From Pilimelia terevasa (lineage in GTDB: Bacteria > Actinomycetota > Actinomycetes > Mycobacteriales > Micromonosporaceae), in assembly GCF_014647915.1 (NCBI RefSeq), contig NZ_BMQC01000006.1:234495-298494 (forward strand): 64,000 nt of DNA, written 5' to 3'. The notes under the pieces were generated by a model. It was not told the DNA's origin. It was given only the letters and a program-made list of their open reading frames with translations, and did not search any database. Positions 8,540-17,664 of the stretch are shown here, piece after piece (the stretch's first letter is position 1; each line of letters starts with the position of its first letter). Both the position numbers and the translations under genes were made by a program.

Positions 8540-8812
8540 TCAGCGGCCAGCGGCCTTGAGGAGGCTGGCTACGAGCTGCTTGTCGGTGATCGTCCTGACG
8601 CTTTCCCCGGAGAAGACATCGATCGTGCCCTCCTTGGCGTCCCGCAGCGAGATGACCAGCGGCGCGCCGTCGTCCTCCTCACCGACCTCGTTGGCGAGAC
8701 CCAGTCCGGCGACGGAGGCGACGGAGACGCCGACGCCGGTCGCGGCTAGCGCTAACACCCGACGGCGGGACAACCAGGAGTGGCCCGGGGCGCGGTTACG
8801 TGTGGAACTCAT
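8540..8812 (-). CDS. Small Tat-exported protein upstream of DUF4331
   Basis: 90 residues with a twin-arginine signal (SRRRVLALAATGVGVSVAS) at about residues 16-34 and a hydrophobic stretch ending in GLGLA. The mature part is only about 50 residues and acidic (EVGEEDDGAPLVISLRDA), then IDVFSGESVRTITDKQLVASLLKAAGR. It resembles small secreted proteins that accompany DUF4331 genes in actinobacteria, but I cannot name it. It is 25 bases from the DUF4331 start, so an operon is likely. Confidence 0.8.
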   Translation of the reverse strand: MSSTRNRAPGHSWLSRRRVLALAATGVGVSVASVAGLGLANEVGEEDDGAPLVISLRDAKEGTIDVFSGESVRTITDKQLVASLLKAAGR

Positions 8813-9146
8813 GCTTGGCCTTTCGTCGTCGGAACATGACGAGCCGATGCCTGTCAGTACGGGATCGACGGGCCCACGGTTCAGGTATTCGCCGCCGTAT
8901 GTGCGCGGGCTCGGGGACCGCCCGACACGCCGATCGGCCAGCGCAGGACACGCCGACAGCGCCGGCACAGACGGCACTTGAGCCTGCCCCGACCCATCCG
9001 TCCCAGCGACCGGACAGCCGCCGGCCCGCTCCCGGCCCCTCGCCGCCGCGGATCGACGACTACCGAACAGGCCGGGTTCGCCTTCCGCCGGGGTGCGCGG
9101 TCGCGGCGCTTCCGTCGGTCGCGGGGGCCGCGTAGCCTGGCGGGCG
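8813..9146. other. Divergent intergenic region
   Basis: Holds the promoter of the DUF4331 operon (leftward) and that of the metE transcript (rightward). Overlapping open frames lack family resemblance; I see no further gene. Confidence 0.5.
9110..9138 (+). promoter_or_regulatory. Putative metE promoter
   Basis: TTCCGT (9110-9115) and TAGCCT (9133-9138) are separated by 17 bases, placing transcription start near 9145, just ahead of the riboswitch. Confidence 0.45.
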
Positions 9147-9337
9147 GTACGGGTTCACCGTCGTCCGCACGTGGGCGGCGGTGTCGCAAGAGGGAACCCG
9201 GTGCGAGTCCGGGACTGCCCCGCAGCGGTGTGGAGGAACGACCGCCGTCGAAGAACACTGAGCCCGTCGGGCTCGGGAAGTGACGGCCAGTAGGTGGGCG
9301 CGCGTGCGCCCGCGCCTCCGAGTCCGAAGACCTGCCC
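9147..9337 (+). ncRNA. Cobalamin riboswitch
   Basis: The core GCAAGAGGGAACCCGGTGC and CTGCCCCGCAGCGGT, the GAGGAACGA and CACTG segments, GGGAAGTGACGG and the B12 box AGTCCGAAGACCTGCC (9321-9336) appear in the correct order. Adenosylcobalamin binding would lower expression of the following cobalamin-independent methionine synthase, the classical logic of using MetH when B12 is available. Confidence 0.93.
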
Positions 9338-9359
9338 GTGCCGCATCCGCCGGCACGGG
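9335..9359 (+). promoter_or_regulatory. Hairpin at the riboswitch exit
   Basis: CCCGTGCCG (9335-9343) pairs perfectly with CGGCACGGG (9351-9359). Its left arm shares bases with the end of the B12 box, so it may be part of the expression platform. No U-run follows. Confidence 0.4.
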
Positions 9360-9492
9360 TCGGCGGGTGCGGTCGCCGACCTCGTGGGACGGTCGCGCGT
9401 CGTGCGGGCGCGGTCGACTGCGCCCGCCACTTCGCGCCCCTTCCCGGAGTCCGGTGACGTGCCAGGACTTCGAGGGAAGGAATACCGGGCGC

Positions 9493-11754
9493 ATGTACGC
9501 ACCATTCGGTACCACCACGGTGCTGGGCTATCCGCGGATCGGCCCGCACCGGGAGTTGAAGTCGGCGGTGGAGGGCTTCTGGGCCGGCCACGTCGACGCG
9601 GCGGGCCTGCTGGCCGCCGCCGCGAAGCTGCGGGAGGACACCTGGCGGACGCTGCGCGACGCCGGGCTGGCGGCCGTCCCGTCGCACACGTTCTCCCTGT
9701 ACGACCACGTGCTGGACACGGCCGTGACCGTCGGCGCGGTGCCGGCGCGGTTCGCGCGGCTCGGCCTGGGCGCGCTGGAGACCTACTTCGCCATGGCGCG
9801 CGGGACCGACGCCGAGCCGGCCCTGGAACTGACGAAGTGGTTCGACACCAACTACCACTACCTGGTGCCCGAGATCGGCCCGGACACCGCGTTCGCCGCC
9901 GACCCCGGCCGGCTGCTGGCGGAGGTCGCGCAGGCCCGGTCACTGGGGATCGAGACCCGGCCGGTCCTGGTCGGACCCGCGACGTTCCTGCTGCTGGCCA
10001 AGGCGGACGCCGCGGCTCCGGCGGGCTTCGACCCGCTGTCCCGGCTGGACGACCTGGTCGAGGTGTACGGGGCACTGCTGGCCGCCCTGCACGGGGCCGG
10101 GGTGGCCTGGGTGCAGTTGGACGAACCGGCGTACGTCGGCGACCGGACTCCGGCGCAGATCGCGGCGCTGGCGCGGGCGTACCGGCGGCTCGCGGCTCTG
10201 CCGGCGCGGCCGCAGATCTTCGTGGCCACGTACTTCGGCGCGCTGGGCGAGGCCCTGCCGGCGCTGCTGGACACGCCGGTGGAGGCGGTCGGCCTCGACC
10301 TCGTGGCGGGACCGGAGAACCTGGACGGGCTGGCCGCGCACGGGCAGATGCCGTGGCGGACGGTCGTGGCGGGGCTGGTCGACGGCCGCAACGTCTGGCG
10401 TACGGACCTGCGGGCGGCCGCGGCGAAGGCGGCGGCGCTGCGGGAGCTGTGCGACCGGGTGGCCGTGTCCACCTCCTGCTCGCTGCTGCACGTCCCGGTC
10501 GACCTGGACGCCGAGGTGGATCTGGACCCGCGCCTGCGGGAGCGGCTGGCGTTCGCCCGGCAGAAGGTGGACGAGGTCGTCGCGCTGGGCGCGGCGGTCC
10601 GCGACGGCGCGGACGGGTTGCCGCCGGCCGTCGCGGCGCCTCCCCCGCACTGGCGGGACGAGAAGGTGCGGGACCGGCTGGCGGCCCTCGGGCCGGGGCA
10701 GCGCCGACGGGTGCCGTACCCGCGGCGGGCCGCCGCCCAGCGGGAGCGGTGGGGGCTGCCGGTCCTGCCGACGACGACGATCGGGTCGTTCCCGCAGACG
10801 GCGGAGATCCGGCGGGCCCGGGCGGCGTGGCGGGCCGGGCGGCTGGCCGAGTCCGACTACGTCGCGCGGATGCGGTCGGAGATCGACGCGGTGCTCGCCT
10901 TCCAGGAGCGGGTCGGGCTGGACGTGCTGGTGCACGGGGAGCCGGAGCGCAGCGACATGGTGCAGTACTTCGCCGAGCGGCTGTCCGGGTTCGCGGCGAC
11001 CGCCCACGGCTGGGTGCAGTCGTACGGCTCGCGGTGCGTCCGCCCGCCGATCCTGTTCGGCGACGTGGCCCGGCCGGCGCCGATGACGGTGGCGTGGTCG
11101 GCGTACGCGCAGTCGCGCACCGACCGCCCGGTCAAGGGGATGCTGACCGGGCCGACGACGATCCTGGCCTGGTCGTTCGTCCGCGAGGACCAGGCGCTGG
11201 CGGACACGGCGATGCAGGTGGCGCTCGCCCTGCGCGACGAGGTGGGTGACCTGGAGCGGGCCGGGATCGGGGTCATCCAGGTGGACGAGCCGGCGCTGCG
11301 GGAGCTGCTGCCGCTGCGCGCCCGCGACCACCGGGCCTACCTGGACTGGGCGGTGGCGGCGTTCCAGATCGCCACCGCGGGCGCCGCAGAGGCGACCCAG
11401 ATCCACACGCACCTGTGCTACTCGGAGTTCGGCGCGGTCCTGCCGGCGATCGAGGCGCTGGACGCCGACGTGACGAGCATCGAGGCGTCCCGGTCGAGGA
11501 TGGAGGTCCTGGCCGACCTGGCCTCCGCGGGCTACGGCCGGGGCGTGGGTCCGGGGGTGTACGACATCCACTCGCCGCGGGTGCCGGAGCAGGCCGAGGT
11601 GGTGGCGGCGCTGCGCGCCGCGGTCGCCGCGGTCCCGGCCGAGCGGGTCTGGGTGAACCCGGACTGCGGGCTGAAGACGCGCGGGTACGACGAGGTGGAG
11701 CGGGCGCTGACCCGCCTGGTCGCCGCCGCCCGCCAGGTGCGCGCGGACCAGTGA
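9493..11754 (+). CDS. metE: Cobalamin-independent methionine synthase
   Basis: 753 residues, the usual MetE length. Transfers the methyl group of methyltetrahydropteroyl-triglutamate to homocysteine. [12 protein letters not shown] near the N terminus is the family signature. Zinc ligands are expected in HTHLCYSEF and NPDCGLKTR in the C-terminal barrel, and the substrate segment [10 protein letters not shown] is present. I chose ATG 9493, where [17 protein letters not shown] gives a normal N terminus and GGAAGGA lies about a dozen bases upstream. The cobalamin riboswitch ahead of it fixes its regulation. Confidence 0.97.
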   Translation: MYAPFGTTTVLGYPRIGPHRELKSAVEGFWAGHVDAAGLLAAAAKLREDTWRTLRDAGLAAVPSHTFSLYDHVLDTAVTVGAVPARFARLGLGALETYFAMARGTDAEPALELTKWFDTNYHYLVPEIGPDTAFAADPGRLLAEVAQARSLGIETRPVLVGPATFLLLAKADAAAPAGFDPLSRLDDLVEVYGALLAALHGAGVAWVQLDEPAYVGDRTPAQIAALARAYRRLAALPARPQIFVATYFGALGEALPALLDTPVEAVGLDLVAGPENLDGLAAHGQMPWRTVVAGLVDGRNVWRTDLRAAAAKAAALRELCDRVAVSTSCSLLHVPVDLDAEVDLDPRLRERLAFARQKVDEVVALGAAVRDGADGLPPAVAAPPPHWRDEKVRDRLAALGPGQRRRVPYPRRAAAQRERWGLPVLPTTTIGSFPQTAEIRRARAAWRAGRLAESDYVARMRSEIDAVLAFQERVGLDVLVHGEPERSDMVQYFAERLSGFAATAHGWVQSYGSRCVRPPILFGDVARPAPMTVAWSAYAQSRTDRPVKGMLTGPTTILAWSFVREDQALADTAMQVALALRDEVGDLERAGIGVIQVDEPALRELLPLRARDHRAYLDWAVAAFQIATAGAAEATQIHTHLCYSEFGAVLPAIEALDADVTSIEASRSRMEVLADLASAGYGRGVGPGVYDIHSPRVPEQAEVVAALRAAVAAVPAERVWVNPDCGLKTRGYDEVERALTRLVAAARQVRADQ

Positions 11755-11759
11755 CGACG

Positions 11760-11788
11760 GTGGGGCGGCCCGCGGTGGGCCGCCCCAC
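11760..11788. terminator. Bidirectional terminator between metE and the valine/methylcitrate operon
   Basis: A perfect 12-bp stem (11760-11771 with 11777-11788) and a five-base loop separate two convergent transcription units. Confidence 0.7.
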
Positions 11789-11794
11789 CCCGCG

Positions 11795-11899
11795 CTACCG
11801 GTCGGTGAAGGCCGGAGCGCGCTTGCCGAGGAACGCGGCCACGGCGTCGCGGCGCTCGACCAGCACCGCGCCCGGTCCGGCCGCCGGCGAGGCGGTCAC
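11795..11899 (-). pseudogene. Internally deleted enoyl-CoA hydratase relic (34 codons)
   Basis: A GTG start overlaps the mmsB stop (GTGA), exactly like the other junctions in this operon, but the frame encodes only 34 residues. The first half ends in GAVLVERRDAVA, typical of the N terminus of enoyl-CoA hydratases. The second half, AFLGKRAPAFTDR, is typical of their C terminus (…EGVAAFLEKRAPxFTGR). This looks like an in-frame internal deletion that joined the two ends of a roughly 260-residue gene. The lost enzyme would have hydrated methacrylyl-CoA, the only valine-pathway step not otherwise encoded here. The alternative is a chance small ORF, but the position and both ends argue against it. 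Confidence 0.6.
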
Positions 11900-12795
11900 C
11901 GGGTCTCCTCCGGCGCGCGCCCGGCGCGGTCGGCGATGGCGGTGACGATGGCGGAGAAGTCGCGGCCGTCGGCGTCCGCGGCGACGAACGCCTCGTACCG
12001 GCCCGCGGCCGCGGCGCCGAGGTGGGCCGGTACCCCGGTGGCGGCGGCGGCGTCCCGGGCCAGGCGCAGGTCCTTGAGCATGAGGGCGGCGGCGAACCCG
12101 CCCGCGTAGCCGCGGTTGGCCGGCGAGTCGGGCACCGGCCCCGGGACGGGGCAGTACCGGGTCAGCGCCCAGCACTGCCCGGAGGACGCGGCCGCCACGT
12201 CGAACAGCGCCTGGTCGGTCAGGCCGAGCGCCCGGCCGAGTACGAACGCCTCCGACACCGCGATCATGGAGATCCCGAGGATCATGTTGTTGCAGATCTT
12301 GGCGGCCTGGCCGGCACCCGACGGCCCGCAGTGGACCGCGCGGGCGCCCATCGCCTCCAGCAGCGGCGCGGCCCGCCCGTACCCGGCCGCGTCCCCGCCG
12401 ACCATGAAGGTCAGCGTGCCGTCCCGGGCCCCGGCGACGCCCCCGGAGACCGGCGCGTCGACCGGTACCGCCCCGGCGGCGCGGGCCTGCGCGGCCGCGG
12501 CGCGGGCGTCCTCGACGGCCACCGTGGAGCAGTCGACCAGCAGGGTGCCGGCGGACACCCGCGGCAGGACGGCGGCGTAGCACTCGCGCAGGTGGGCGCC
12601 GGTGGGCAGCATGGTGACGACGGTGTCGGCACCGGACACCGCCGCCGCGGCGGTCGGGGCGAGCGCGATGCCCGCGGCGCGGGCGGCGTCCGCGGCCTCC
12701 GGCGCGGGGTCGTAGCCGGTGACCGGGTGGCCGGCCCCGGCGAGGTTGGCGGCCATCGGGCCGCCCATGTTGCCCAGTCCCAGGAACGCGATCAT
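11896..12795 (-). CDS. mmsB: 3-hydroxyisobutyrate dehydrogenase
   Basis: 299 residues. Oxidises 3-hydroxyisobutyrate to methylmalonate semialdehyde with NAD. The Rossmann start IAFLGLGNMGGPMAANL, the substrate motif DAPVSGGVAGARDGTL and the catalytic Lys in GQAAKICNNM are all present. ATG 12795 overlaps the stop of the preceding hydrolase gene (ATGA), so they are translationally coupled. Penultimate gene of the operon; a hydratase relic follows. Confidence 0.93.
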   Translation of the reverse strand: MIAFLGLGNMGGPMAANLAGAGHPVTGYDPAPEAADAARAAGIALAPTAAAAVSGADTVVTMLPTGAHLRECYAAVLPRVSAGTLLVDCSTVAVEDARAAAAQARAAGAVPVDAPVSGGVAGARDGTLTFMVGGDAAGYGRAAPLLEAMGARAVHCGPSGAGQAAKICNNMILGISMIAVSEAFVLGRALGLTDQALFDVAAASSGQCWALTRYCPVPGPVPDSPANRGYAGGFAAALMLKDLRLARDAAAATGVPAHLGAAAAGRYEAFVAADADGRDFSAIVTAIADRAGRAPEETR

Positions 12796-13844
12796 CGGGG
12801 TCCTTCCGCGGTCAGATCCAGTGGCGGCGTGGCGGGGGCGAAGCACGCGGCGACCGCGGCCTCGTCGACGCCGTCGAGGGTGGCCGGTCGCCAGCGCGGC
12901 CGGCGGTCCTTGTCGATGATCTGCGCGCGGATCCCCTCGGCCAGGTCGGGGTGGCGCAGCAGCGCGGCGGACAGGCGGTACTCCTGGGTCAGCGCCGCGC
13001 GCAGGTCCGGCAGGCCGGCGGCGGTGCGCAGCGAGCGCAGCGTGACCGCGAGCGAGGTGGGCGACCGGCCGGCGATCTCCTTGGCCGCGGCCTGCGCGGC
13101 CGGGTCGGGGTGGGCGGCGAGCCGGTCCAGGACCGCGGCGACCGAGTCACCGGCGTAGCAGGCGTCGATCCAGGTCCGGGCCGCGGCCAGCTCCCCCGGC
13201 GGCGGGGTGTCGGTGAGCGAGGCGACGGCGTCGGCAGCGTCGCGGCGGGCCAGGGCCAGGCGCAGGTACGGCAGCCGCGCGGCCGGGACGTAGCGGTCGG
13301 CCAGGCCAGCGGCGATCGCGTCGGCGGCGCCGACCGGGGTGCCGGTCAGCGCGAGGTGGGTGCCCAGCTCCCCGGGGGCGCGGGAGAGCAGCCAACTGCC
13401 GCCGACGTCGGGGTGGAAGCCGATGCCGACCTCGGGCATCGCCAGCCGGGAGCGCTCCGTGACCAGCCGGATCCGGGCGTGCGCGGCGACGCCGATCCCG
13501 CCGCCCATGACCAGCCCGTCCATCCACGCCACCACCGGCTTGGGGTAGGCGGCGATGGCCGCGTTCAGCCGGTACTCGTCGGCCCAGAAGCGCAGCGCGC
13601 CGTCGCCGCCGGACACCGCGTCGGCGTGGATCGCGCGGATGTCCCCACCCGCGCACAGGCCCCGCTCCCCCGCCCCGGTCACCAGGACCGTGCGGACGCG
13701 GTCGGAGCCGGCCCACAGGTCGAGCGTGCGGTGCGCGATGGCGACCATCTCGCCGGTCAGGGCGTTGAGCGCGCGGGGCCGGTTGAGGGTGAGGTGGCCC
13801 AGGTGGCCGGTCAGGCGGGCGATGACCGGCGGGGCGGCGCTCAC
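12792..13844 (-). CDS. 3-hydroxyisobutyryl-CoA hydrolase (crotonase family)
   Basis: 350 residues, longer than ordinary enoyl-CoA hydratases (about 260) and matching 3-hydroxyisobutyryl-CoA hydrolases. Crotonase features are LTLNRPRALNALT, the oxyanion segment GLCAGGDIRAI, and PEVGIGFHPDVGGSW with the catalytic Glu. The C-terminal extension (about 240-350) is hydrolase-like. It frees 3-hydroxyisobutyrate from CoA in valine catabolism. The GTG start overlaps the acyl-CoA dehydrogenase stop. I favour hydrolase over hydratase from length and neighbours. Confidence 0.85.
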   Translation of the reverse strand: MSAAPPVIARLTGHLGHLTLNRPRALNALTGEMVAIAHRTLDLWAGSDRVRTVLVTGAGERGLCAGGDIRAIHADAVSGGDGALRFWADEYRLNAAIAAYPKPVVAWMDGLVMGGGIGVAAHARIRLVTERSRLAMPEVGIGFHPDVGGSWLLSRAPGELGTHLALTGTPVGAADAIAAGLADRYVPAARLPYLRLALARRDAADAVASLTDTPPPGELAAARTWIDACYAGDSVAAVLDRLAAHPDPAAQAAAKEIAGRSPTSLAVTLRSLRTAAGLPDLRAALTQEYRLSAALLRHPDLAEGIRAQIIDKDRRPRWRPATLDGVDEAAVAACFAPATPPLDLTAEGPR

Positions 13845-14983
13845 GCCGCGGTCCGGCGCAGGAGGTCCTTGGCGATGATCACGCGCATGATCTCGTTGGT
13901 GCCTTCCAGGATCTGGTGGACCCGCAGGTCCCGGACGATCTTCTCGATGCCGGTCTCGGTCAGGTAGCCGTAGCCGCCGTGCAGTTGCAGCGCCGCGTCG
14001 GCGACCTCGTACCCGGCGTCGGTGGCGAGGCGCTTGGCCATGGCGCACAGGCGGGTCGCGTGCGGGGCGCCGGTGTCCAGGGCGTCAGCGGCCTCCCACA
14101 GCAGGAGCCGGGCCGCCGCGAGGTGGGTGTGGGCGTCGGCGACCCGGAAGCGCAGCGCCTGCGCCTCGGCCAGCGGCGCGCCGAACGCCTGCCGGTCGTG
14201 CAGGTGGGACACGGCGCGGTCGAGGGCGGCGCGGGCGCCGCCCAGCGAGCAGGCGCCGATGTTGATCCGGCCGCCGTCGAGCGCGACCATCGCGATGCCG
14301 AAGCCCCCGCCCTCCCCGCCGAGCAGGCCGCCCGCCGGCACGCGGGCGCCGTCGAGGACGACCTGGCGGGTGGGCTGGGCGTTCCAGCCCATCTTCGCCT
14401 CGTTCGGCCCGAAGGACAGGCCGGGGGTGTCGGCCTCGACCAGGAACGCCGAGATGCCGCCCGCCCCGGGGCCGCCGCTGCGGGCGAACACCACGTACAG
14501 GCCGGCGGCGCCCGCGCCGGAGATGAACTGCTTGACCCCGTCCAGCCGCCACCCGCCGCCGTCGCGCACGGCGCGGGTGCGCAGGGCGGCGGCGTCGCTG
14601 CCCGCGCCGGGCTCGGTGAGGCAGTACGCGCCCAGGTCGTCCATCGCGCACAGCCGCGGCAGGTGGGCGGCCCGCTGGGCGTCGTCGCCGTACCGGTCGA
14701 CCATCGCGGCGACCATGTTGTGGACCGAGGTGTACGCGGCCAGCGACGGGCAGCCGCCGGCCAGCGCCTCGAAGATCAGCGCGCCGTCCAGCCGGCCGAG
14801 GCCGCTGCCGCCGTACCGCTCGTCGACGTACACGCCGCCGAGCCCCAACTGCGCGGCCTTGCGCAGCACGTCCACGGGGAAGTGCTTGCGCTGGTCCCAC
14901 TCCACGGCGCGGGGGGCCAGGTGCTCGGCGGCGAAGTCGGCGGCGGTGTCGGCCAGCGCCCGCTGGTCGTCGGTCAGTCGCAT
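13841..14983 (-). CDS. Acyl-CoA dehydrogenase, probably isobutyryl-CoA specific
   Basis: 380 residues of normal ACAD length. CLTEPGAGSDAAAL and the FAD-contact GVKQFISGAG are present, as is HQILEGTNEIMR, which carries the expected catalytic Glu, and the LHGGYGYLTETGIEKIVRDLR block. It would convert isobutyryl-CoA to methacrylyl-CoA and pass electrons to ETF. The substrate is inferred from its place between mmsA and the hydrolase/mmsB genes. The ATG lies eight bases after the mmsA stop. Confidence 0.92.
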   Translation of the reverse strand: MRLTDDQRALADTAADFAAEHLAPRAVEWDQRKHFPVDVLRKAAQLGLGGVYVDERYGGSGLGRLDGALIFEALAGGCPSLAAYTSVHNMVAAMVDRYGDDAQRAAHLPRLCAMDDLGAYCLTEPGAGSDAAALRTRAVRDGGGWRLDGVKQFISGAGAAGLYVVFARSGGPGAGGISAFLVEADTPGLSFGPNEAKMGWNAQPTRQVVLDGARVPAGGLLGGEGGGFGIAMVALDGGRINIGACSLGGARAALDRAVSHLHDRQAFGAPLAEAQALRFRVADAHTHLAAARLLLWEAADALDTGAPHATRLCAMAKRLATDAGYEVADAALQLHGGYGYLTETGIEKIVRDLRVHQILEGTNEIMRVIIAKDLLRRTAA

Positions 14984-14990
14984 CGCCGGC

Positions 14991-16490
14991 TCAGCTCATC
15001 GTCGGGATGACGAAGCTGGCCCCGTCCCGCACGCCGCGGGAGGGCCACCGCGAGGTGACCGTCTTGGTCCGGGTGTAGAAGCGGATGGCGTCCGGGCCGT
15101 GCTGGTTGAGGTCGCCAAAGCCGGAGGCCTTCCAGCCGCCGAAGGTGTGGTAGGCGACCGGCACCGGGATCGGGACGTTCACCCCGACCATCCCGACCTG
15201 CACCCGCCGGGCGAAGTCGCGGGCGGTGTCGCCGTCGCGGGTGAAGATCGCCACCCCGTTGCCGTACGGGTGGGTGTCGCACAGCCGCAGGGCGGCCTCG
15301 TAGTCCGGCGCCCGCGTCACGCACAGCACCGGCCCAAAGATCTCCTCGGCGTACACCCGCATCTGCGGCGTCACGTGGTCGAACAGGGTGCCGCCGAGGT
15401 AGAACCCGTCGGGCCGGCCCGCCACGGCCACCTCCCGCCCGTCCACCACGGCGGTCGCGCCCTGCGCGATCCCGACCTCGACGTACTCGCGGACCCGCGC
15501 CCGCGCGGCGGCGCTGACCAGCGGCCCGAGGTCGGCGTCCGGGTCGTCGGCGGCCCCCACCCGCAGCGCCCGCACCCGGGTGGCGAGGGCGGCCACGAGC
15601 GCGTCGGCGGTCTCCTCGCCGACCGGCACCGCCACCGAGACGGCCATGCACCGCTCACCGGCGGACCCGAACGCGGCGCCGACGAGGGCGTCCGCGACCT
15701 GGTCGAGGTCGGCGTCGGGCATCACCACGGCGTGGTTCTTCGCCCCGCCGAAGCACTGGGCGCGCTTGCCGTGCGCGGCCGCGGTGGCGTAGACGTACCG
15801 GGCGATGTCGGTGGAGCCGACGAACCCCACGGCCCGGACCCGGTCGTCGGTCAGCAGGACGTCGACGGCGCCCTTGTCGCCGTTGACCACGTTGCACACC
15901 CCGGGCGGGCCGCCGGCCTCGACGAACAGCTCGGCCAGCCGCAGCGGCACCGACGGGTCCCGCTCGCTGGGCTTGAGGACGAACGCGTTGCCGCAGGCCA
16001 GTGCGGGCGCGGCCTGCCACAGCGGGATCATCGCCGGGAAGTTGAACGGGGTGATGCCCGCCACCACCCCGAGCGGCTGGCGCATCGAGTACACGTCAAT
16101 GCCGGTGCCGGCCGCGTCGGTGTACTCGCCCTTGAGCAGGTGCGGGATGCCGATGGCGAACTCCAGCACCTCCAGGCCGCGCTGGAGGTCGCCGCGGGCG
16201 TCGGCCAGCGTCTTGCCGTGCTCGGCGGACAGGGTCGCGGCCAGCGCGCCGGCCTCGGCCTCGATCGCCGCCAGCCAGCGGACCAGGACCCGGGCCCGCT
16301 TCTGCGGGTTGGTCGCCGCCCAGCCGGGCTGCGCGGCGGCGGCGTCGGCCAGGGCGGTGCGGGTCTCGTCCGCCGAGGCGAGCGCCACCTGCCGCGCCAC
16401 GGCGCCGCGGCTGGGGTCGTACACGTCGCCGAAGCGGCCGCTGGTGCCGGCGACGCGCTTGCCGCCGATGAAGTGCCCGAGCTGGCCCAT
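14991..16490 (-). CDS. mmsA: Methylmalonate-semialdehyde dehydrogenase (CoA-acylating)
   Basis: 499 residues. Converts methylmalonate semialdehyde to propionyl-CoA and CO2 with NAD and CoA. ITPFNFPAMIPLW, the NAD-site GFVGSTDIARY, the catalytic Cys in GSAGERCMAVS and the NVPIPVPVAYHTFGGWK segment specific to MmsA over other aldehyde dehydrogenases are all present. It links valine degradation to the methylcitrate genes lying upstream. Start ATG 16490 follows a GAGG-containing site. Confidence 0.96.
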   Translation of the reverse strand: MGQLGHFIGGKRVAGTSGRFGDVYDPSRGAVARQVALASADETRTALADAAAAQPGWAATNPQKRARVLVRWLAAIEAEAGALAATLSAEHGKTLADARGDLQRGLEVLEFAIGIPHLLKGEYTDAAGTGIDVYSMRQPLGVVAGITPFNFPAMIPLWQAAPALACGNAFVLKPSERDPSVPLRLAELFVEAGGPPGVCNVVNGDKGAVDVLLTDDRVRAVGFVGSTDIARYVYATAAAHGKRAQCFGGAKNHAVVMPDADLDQVADALVGAAFGSAGERCMAVSVAVPVGEETADALVAALATRVRALRVGAADDPDADLGPLVSAAARARVREYVEVGIAQGATAVVDGREVAVAGRPDGFYLGGTLFDHVTPQMRVYAEEIFGPVLCVTRAPDYEAALRLCDTHPYGNGVAIFTRDGDTARDFARRVQVGMVGVNVPIPVPVAYHTFGGWKASGFGDLNQHGPDAIRFYTRTKTVTSRWPSRGVRDGASFVIPTMS

Positions 16491-16519
16491 CTCGCTTCCT
16501 CTCGTTGTCGCCCGACGGG

Positions 16520-17647
16520 TCAGGCGCCGGCCGGGACCGGCCGCTGGCGCGGTCCGGTGTAGGCGCCCAGCGGGCGGATCAGGACGTTGGCATGGAGCTG
16601 CTCGGTGACGTGGGCGGTCCAGCCGGTGATCCGGCTCATCACGAAGATCGGGGTGAAGGCCGGGGTGTCGAAGCCCATCAGGTGGTAGGCGAGCGCGGAC
16701 GGGTAGTCCAGGTTGGGGTGGATGCCCTTGCGCGCCAGCATGGCCCGCTGGAGTCGGCCGTACAGGTCCGCGGTCCGCCGGATGCGGGCGTCGCCGTGCG
16801 CGCTGACGAGCTGGTCGAGCGCGGCCTGCATGATCGGCACCCGGGAGTCGCCGTTCTTGTACACCCGGTGCCCGAACCCCATGATCCTGCGCTTCTCCGC
16901 CAGCGCCCGGTCCAGCCACTGCTCGGCGCGCGCCGGGTCGTCGATCTCGGCCAGCATGTCCATGACGGCCTCGTTGGCGCCGCCGTGCAGCGGCCCCTTC
17001 AGCGCGCCGATCGCGCCGGTGACCGCGCTGTACAGGTCGGACAGAGTGGAAGTGATGACGCGGGCGGTGAACGTGGAGGCGTTGAAGCTGTGCTCGGCGT
17101 ACAGGATCATCGTGATCTCGAAGGCCCGCACGACGTCGGCCGGCGGCACCGCGCCGAAGCACAGGTGGAAGAAGTTCTCCGCGTAGGACAGCGCCGGGTC
17201 GGGCTGGAGCGGGTCCAGGCCGCGGCGGCGGCGCACGTCCAGGGCGACGACGGTGGGCAGCTTGGCGAACAGCGACAGCGACTTGGCGTAGTTGGCGGCC
17301 GGGTCGGCGTCGTCCTCGGTCGGGTCCTGCGCCCCGAGGTAGGAGACCGCCGTGCGCAGTACGTCCATCGGGTGGCAGGTGGCGGGCAGCCGGGCCAGCA
17401 GCTCGGCGCCCGCGCGGTCCAGGCCGCGCTGCGCCCGCTCGGCGGCGCGGAAGTCGGCGAGCTGGCCCGCGTCGGGCAGGTCGCCGTGCCACAGCAGGTA
17501 GGCGACCTCCTCCCACGTGCGCGAGGCGGCCAGGTCCTGGACGGGGTAGCCGCCGTAGGTCAGGGAGTTGGTCTCGCTGATGACGGTGGAGATCGCGGTG
17601 GTGTCGACGACGACGCCGGCCAGGCCGCGGTGGATGTCGGTGCTCAC
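16520..17647 (-). CDS. prpC: 2-methylcitrate synthase / citrate synthase
   Basis: 375 residues. Condenses propionyl-CoA with oxaloacetate. ISETNSLTYGGYPVQDLA at the N terminus and the block around YAEHSFNASTFTARVITS are typical of type II methylcitrate synthases. Catalytic residues sit in LKGPLHGGANE and GFGHRVYKNGDSR, with a C-terminal Asp in MGFDTPAFTPIF. Lies 17 bases after prpB in the prpDBC order. Confidence 0.94.
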   Translation of the reverse strand: MSTDIHRGLAGVVVDTTAISTVISETNSLTYGGYPVQDLAASRTWEEVAYLLWHGDLPDAGQLADFRAAERAQRGLDRAGAELLARLPATCHPMDVLRTAVSYLGAQDPTEDDADPAANYAKSLSLFAKLPTVVALDVRRRRGLDPLQPDPALSYAENFFHLCFGAVPPADVVRAFEITMILYAEHSFNASTFTARVITSTLSDLYSAVTGAIGALKGPLHGGANEAVMDMLAEIDDPARAEQWLDRALAEKRRIMGFGHRVYKNGDSRVPIMQAALDQLVSAHGDARIRRTADLYGRLQRAMLARKGIHPNLDYPSALAYHLMGFDTPAFTPIFVMSRITGWTAHVTEQLHANVLIRPLGAYTGPRQRPVPAGA

Positions 17648-17664
17648 AGGTACTCCCGGGTTGC

